Below the pieces are notes generated by a model. It saw nothing but the letters and a program-made list of their open reading frames with translations, was not told the origin of the DNA and searched no databases. Source: WQUF01 sp031549885 (GTDB lineage Bacteria > Bacillota > Clostridia > Clostridiales > Clostridiaceae). Taken from it: a DNA stretch of 64,000 bases. Position numbers and translations under genes: made by a program. Location of the stretch: the NCBI GenBank assembly GCA_031549885.1, contig JAVBPD010000031.1:25723-89722 (forward strand), written 5' to 3'. Position 1 is the first letter of the stretch, and every line of letters begins with the position of its first letter. This document shows positions 62,448 through 64,000 of the stretch, one piece after another.

Positions 62448-63251
62448 ATGATTACAATTTATATTTGGTTTGGCTATGATTTAGAAACAAAAGAAAGATA
62501 CCGCCTTATTAAAAAGGCTGGATTTGACGGTGTTAAGATTTGGTGGAGCGATAATTTTGGCTGTTGGGACTTTCATTCTCACCCTAAGTATGCTCAAAAT
62601 GCAGGATTATTTATAGAAGATATACACACTCCTTATGAAGATGTAAACAATTTATGGCTTGATAATATTAAAGGTAAAGAGTTAACAGAAAGCTTGATTT
62701 CATATATAGATGATTGCAGTACATACAATATCCCAACTATGGTCCTTCATCTAACTAATGGAAACAATCCACCTTGTGTAAATAAATTAGGGATTGATCG
62801 CATAAAATCCATTGTTGAAAGAGCAGAGCAAAGGAATGTAAATGTGGCTGTTGAGAATCTTAGGACAACAGACCATATTGAAGCAGTTTTTAATGAAATT
62901 AAATCAAAGAGGATTGGATTTTGTTATGATAGTGGCCATCACAATTGTCGCACACCTAATGAGGATTTATTAACACGTTATGGAGAAAAACTCATGACTC
63001 TTCATCTTCACGATAATGATGGGTACATAAATGGCGCAGGAGATGAGGATCAACATAGATTGCCATTTGATGGAAATATTAATTGGGAAGAAACTATGAA
63101 AAAAATTGCATATTCTAATTTTCTTGGTGCAACAGCACTTGAGGTCATGAATTTTAGTTATGAATCAATGAAGCCTGAAGAGTTTTTAGAAGCTGCCTAT
63201 GAAAAGGCTAAGAGGTTAGATATTTTAAGAGATAAGTCTACAAAATTATAA
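62448..63251 (+). CDS. Sugar phosphate isomerase/epimerase-like TIM barrel
   Basis: The 267-aa AP endonuclease family 2 / xylose isomerase-like barrel has metal and catalytic positions in MVLHLTNG, VAVENLR (Glu), IGFCYDSGHHN (Asp, His), LMTLHLHDNDG (His) and a late ALEVMN (Glu). The substrate is unknown: a sugar, inosose or keto-sugar phosphate. GAAAGGA precedes ATG 62448. It is divergent from the hydratase and followed 33 nt later by a small kinase. Confidence 0.87.
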   Translation: MITIYIWFGYDLETKERYRLIKKAGFDGVKIWWSDNFGCWDFHSHPKYAQNAGLFIEDIHTPYEDVNNLWLDNIKGKELTESLISYIDDCSTYNIPTMVLHLTNGNNPPCVNKLGIDRIKSIVERAEQRNVNVAVENLRTTDHIEAVFNEIKSKRIGFCYDSGHHNCRTPNEDLLTRYGEKLMTLHLHDNDGYINGAGDEDQHRLPFDGNINWEETMKKIAYSNFLGATALEVMNFSYESMKPEEFLEAAYEKAKRLDILRDKSTKL

Positions 63252-63284
63252 TATTATAAAAATGTAGGCTGGATGGTGAATATT

Positions 63285-63731
63285 ATGGAAATAATAATTT
63301 TTATAGGTATACAAGCCTCAGGAAAAAGTGAATTTTATAAATATAAGTTTTATAAGACTCATATTAGAATAAATTTGGATATGTTAAAGACTAGAAATAG
63401 AGAAAAAATATTAGTAGAAGCTTGTTTTAAAGCAAAGCAGTCTTTTGTAATAGATAATACAAATACTACAATTGAAGATAGAAAAAAATATATTGATATG
63501 GCAAAAGAACATAATTTTAAAGTAATAGGATATTATTTTGAATCAATTGTAAATAAATCGCTAGTGAGAAATAAAAACAGATTTGGAAAAGAAAAGTTGC
63601 CTCCTATAGCAATAATAAAGACACATTCAAAATTGCAATTGCCAAGTTTAGAAGAGGAATTTGATGAAATTTTTTATGTGAAAATTAACGATAACAATGA
63701 ATTTGTTATTGAGGAGTATAACAATGAATGA
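63285..63731 (+). CDS. P-loop kinase, polynucleotide kinase-like
   Basis: The 148-aa protein has Walker A IGIQASGKSEFY, then IRINLDMLKT and FVIDNTNTTIEDRKKYI, the D-NTN-T-R pattern of the Pnk 5'-kinase group (like the kinase half of T4 Pnk or small ATP-binding proteins). The substrate is unknown. The start is ATG 63285 after GGATGGTGA rather than the ATG at 63273. A strong terminator follows. Confidence 0.82.
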   Translation: MEIIIFIGIQASGKSEFYKYKFYKTHIRINLDMLKTRNREKILVEACFKAKQSFVIDNTNTTIEDRKKYIDMAKEHNFKVIGYYFESIVNKSLVRNKNRFGKEKLPPIAIIKTHSKLQLPSLEEEFDEIFYVKINDNNEFVIEEYNNE

Positions 63732-63782
63732 AGGTATTGCAGAAATAGTCAATTAAGACATATCAAAAATATCGTATATAAT

Positions 63783-63825
63783 AAAAGCAAGCCTATATTC
63801 AATATGTAGGCTTGCTTTTAATTTT
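63783..63825 (+). terminator. Terminator after the kinase gene
   Basis: A perfect 13-bp stem AAAAGCAAGCCTA / TAGGCTTGCTTTT with an 11-nt loop lies in T-rich sequence. Confidence 0.88.
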
Positions 63826-63880
63826 TACATTTTCATAAGTCCTCCAAAATATACTCATAAGGGAACAAAAATGTGCGTAC

Positions 63881-63909
63881 TTGATAATAAATTTCTTGTA
63901 TCATACAAT
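63881..63909 (+). promoter_or_regulatory. Promoter of the nitroreductase-like gene
   Basis: TTGATA (63881-63886) and TACAAT (63904-63909) are separated by 17 nt, 30 nt before the ATG. Confidence 0.6.
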
Positions 63910-63939
63910 GAAAAATAAAGAAAAGCAATAGGAGGATTG

Positions 63940-64000
63940 ATGATGGATTTTTTACAACTGGCAAAAGATAGGAGGTATTCTGTCAGAAAATTTAAAACAG
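63940..64000 (+). CDS. Nitroreductase-family protein, 3'-truncated by the window
   Basis: ATG 63940 (or 63943) after GGAGG begins MMDFLQLAKDRRYSVRKFKT. The xFLxLAKxRxSVRKF pattern is the N-terminal signature of FMN-dependent nitroreductases. Only 20 residues are visible, so the subfamily cannot be told. Confidence 0.75.
   Translation, partial: MMDFLQLAKDRRYSVRKFKT

Noticed and set aside
63833..63904. 23-codon minus-strand frame (MIQEIYYQVRTFLFPYEYIL...) divergent from the nitroreductase
   Set aside because: It has no ribosome binding site and overlaps the nitroreductase promoter; probably chance.
1..64000. CRISPR arrays, tRNA, rRNA, prophage or integrative element
   Set aside because: Read for regular repeats, cloverleaf-like segments, integrases and phage structural genes; none was found beyond the TnpB remnant.

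Overview
The window is an AT-rich Clostridium-type chromosome segment. I infer a spore-forming, obligately anaerobic member of Clostridium sensu stricto. The evidence is the gene set (SCIFF peptide and maturase, FrdX/Hcp with a Crp/Fnr regulator, SpoVS, YlbJ, a BofC-like protein, Pta/AckA), strong AGGAGG-type ribosome binding sites, many TTG/GTG starts, and gene orders typical of Firmicutes (ruvAB-queA-tgt-yajC; apt-relA-dtd; aspS followed by 6S RNA; scpAB; recG-rsmD-coaD; pta-ackA-yceD-rpmF-plsX-acpP-rnc). I do not name a species. No rRNA, tRNA, CRISPR array or complete mobile element was seen.

Layout. 1-5.1 kb: the end of an S41 processing protease, a MATE exporter, an unknown anchored protein, a molybdate-binding Mop protein, then an AbrB/MazE antitoxin whose MazF partner is truncated and joined to a decayed methyltransferase tail. 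4.3-7.4 kb: a nitrosative/redox stress module, with a Crp/Fnr regulator divergent from frdX-hcp and a perfect 16-bp palindrome between them. 7.8-11.9 kb: a TPR protein split by a frameshift, an AI-2E family permease and a BofC-like protein. 12-16.7 kb: ruvA-ruvB-queA-tgt-yajC (Holliday junction processing, queuosine in tRNA, Sec accessory). 16.3-18.4 kb: TIGR04086 membrane protein, the 46-residue SCIFF peptide and its radical SAM maturase. 18.4-31.7 kb: divergent secD-secF, a RecJ-like protein that has lost catalytic motifs, apt, relA, dtd, an MBL hydrolase, hemZ, aspS, 6S RNA, an RNA methyltransferase-like protein, an alpha/beta hydrolase and a phosphoesterase.

31.7-38.5 kb: a TetR regulator, a decayed TnpB (IS200/IS605 type) remnant, the D,D-carboxypeptidase dacF, a SWIM zinc-finger protein, scpA-scpB and rpmB. 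38.6-43.9 kb: asp23/fakA, recG, rsmD, coaD. 43.9-47.1 kb: a truncated and an intact Uma2 gene converging, then ylbJ and tmcAL on the minus strand. 47.3-53.2 kb: acetate formation (pta-ackA), then yceD-rpmF-plsX-acpP-rnc, which couples ribosome and fatty-acid synthesis, and spoVS. 53.2-59.5 kb: a class A penicillin-binding protein, a 40-aa membrane peptide, HflX with an N-terminal JAMM-like domain, an IMPACT-family protein and a YebC-family regulator. 59.5-64 kb: accessory genes (DUF3592 protein, frameshifted MerR/GyrI-like regulator, hydratase, TIM-barrel isomerase, small kinase, start of a nitroreductase).

The most notable observations are: (i) an intact but apparently catalytically dead, C-terminally truncated RecJ homologue right after a SecD that lacks its canonical membrane Asp; (ii) a complete JAMM signature fused to HflX; (iii) a plsX gene with no ATG/GTG/TTG start, whose reading frame and ribosome binding site point to an ATT start, with weaker parallels at ylbJ (ATA) and rnc (TTA or distant GTG); (iv) two genes broken at 5-nt homopolymers; and (v) a MazF/methyltransferase deletion scar.
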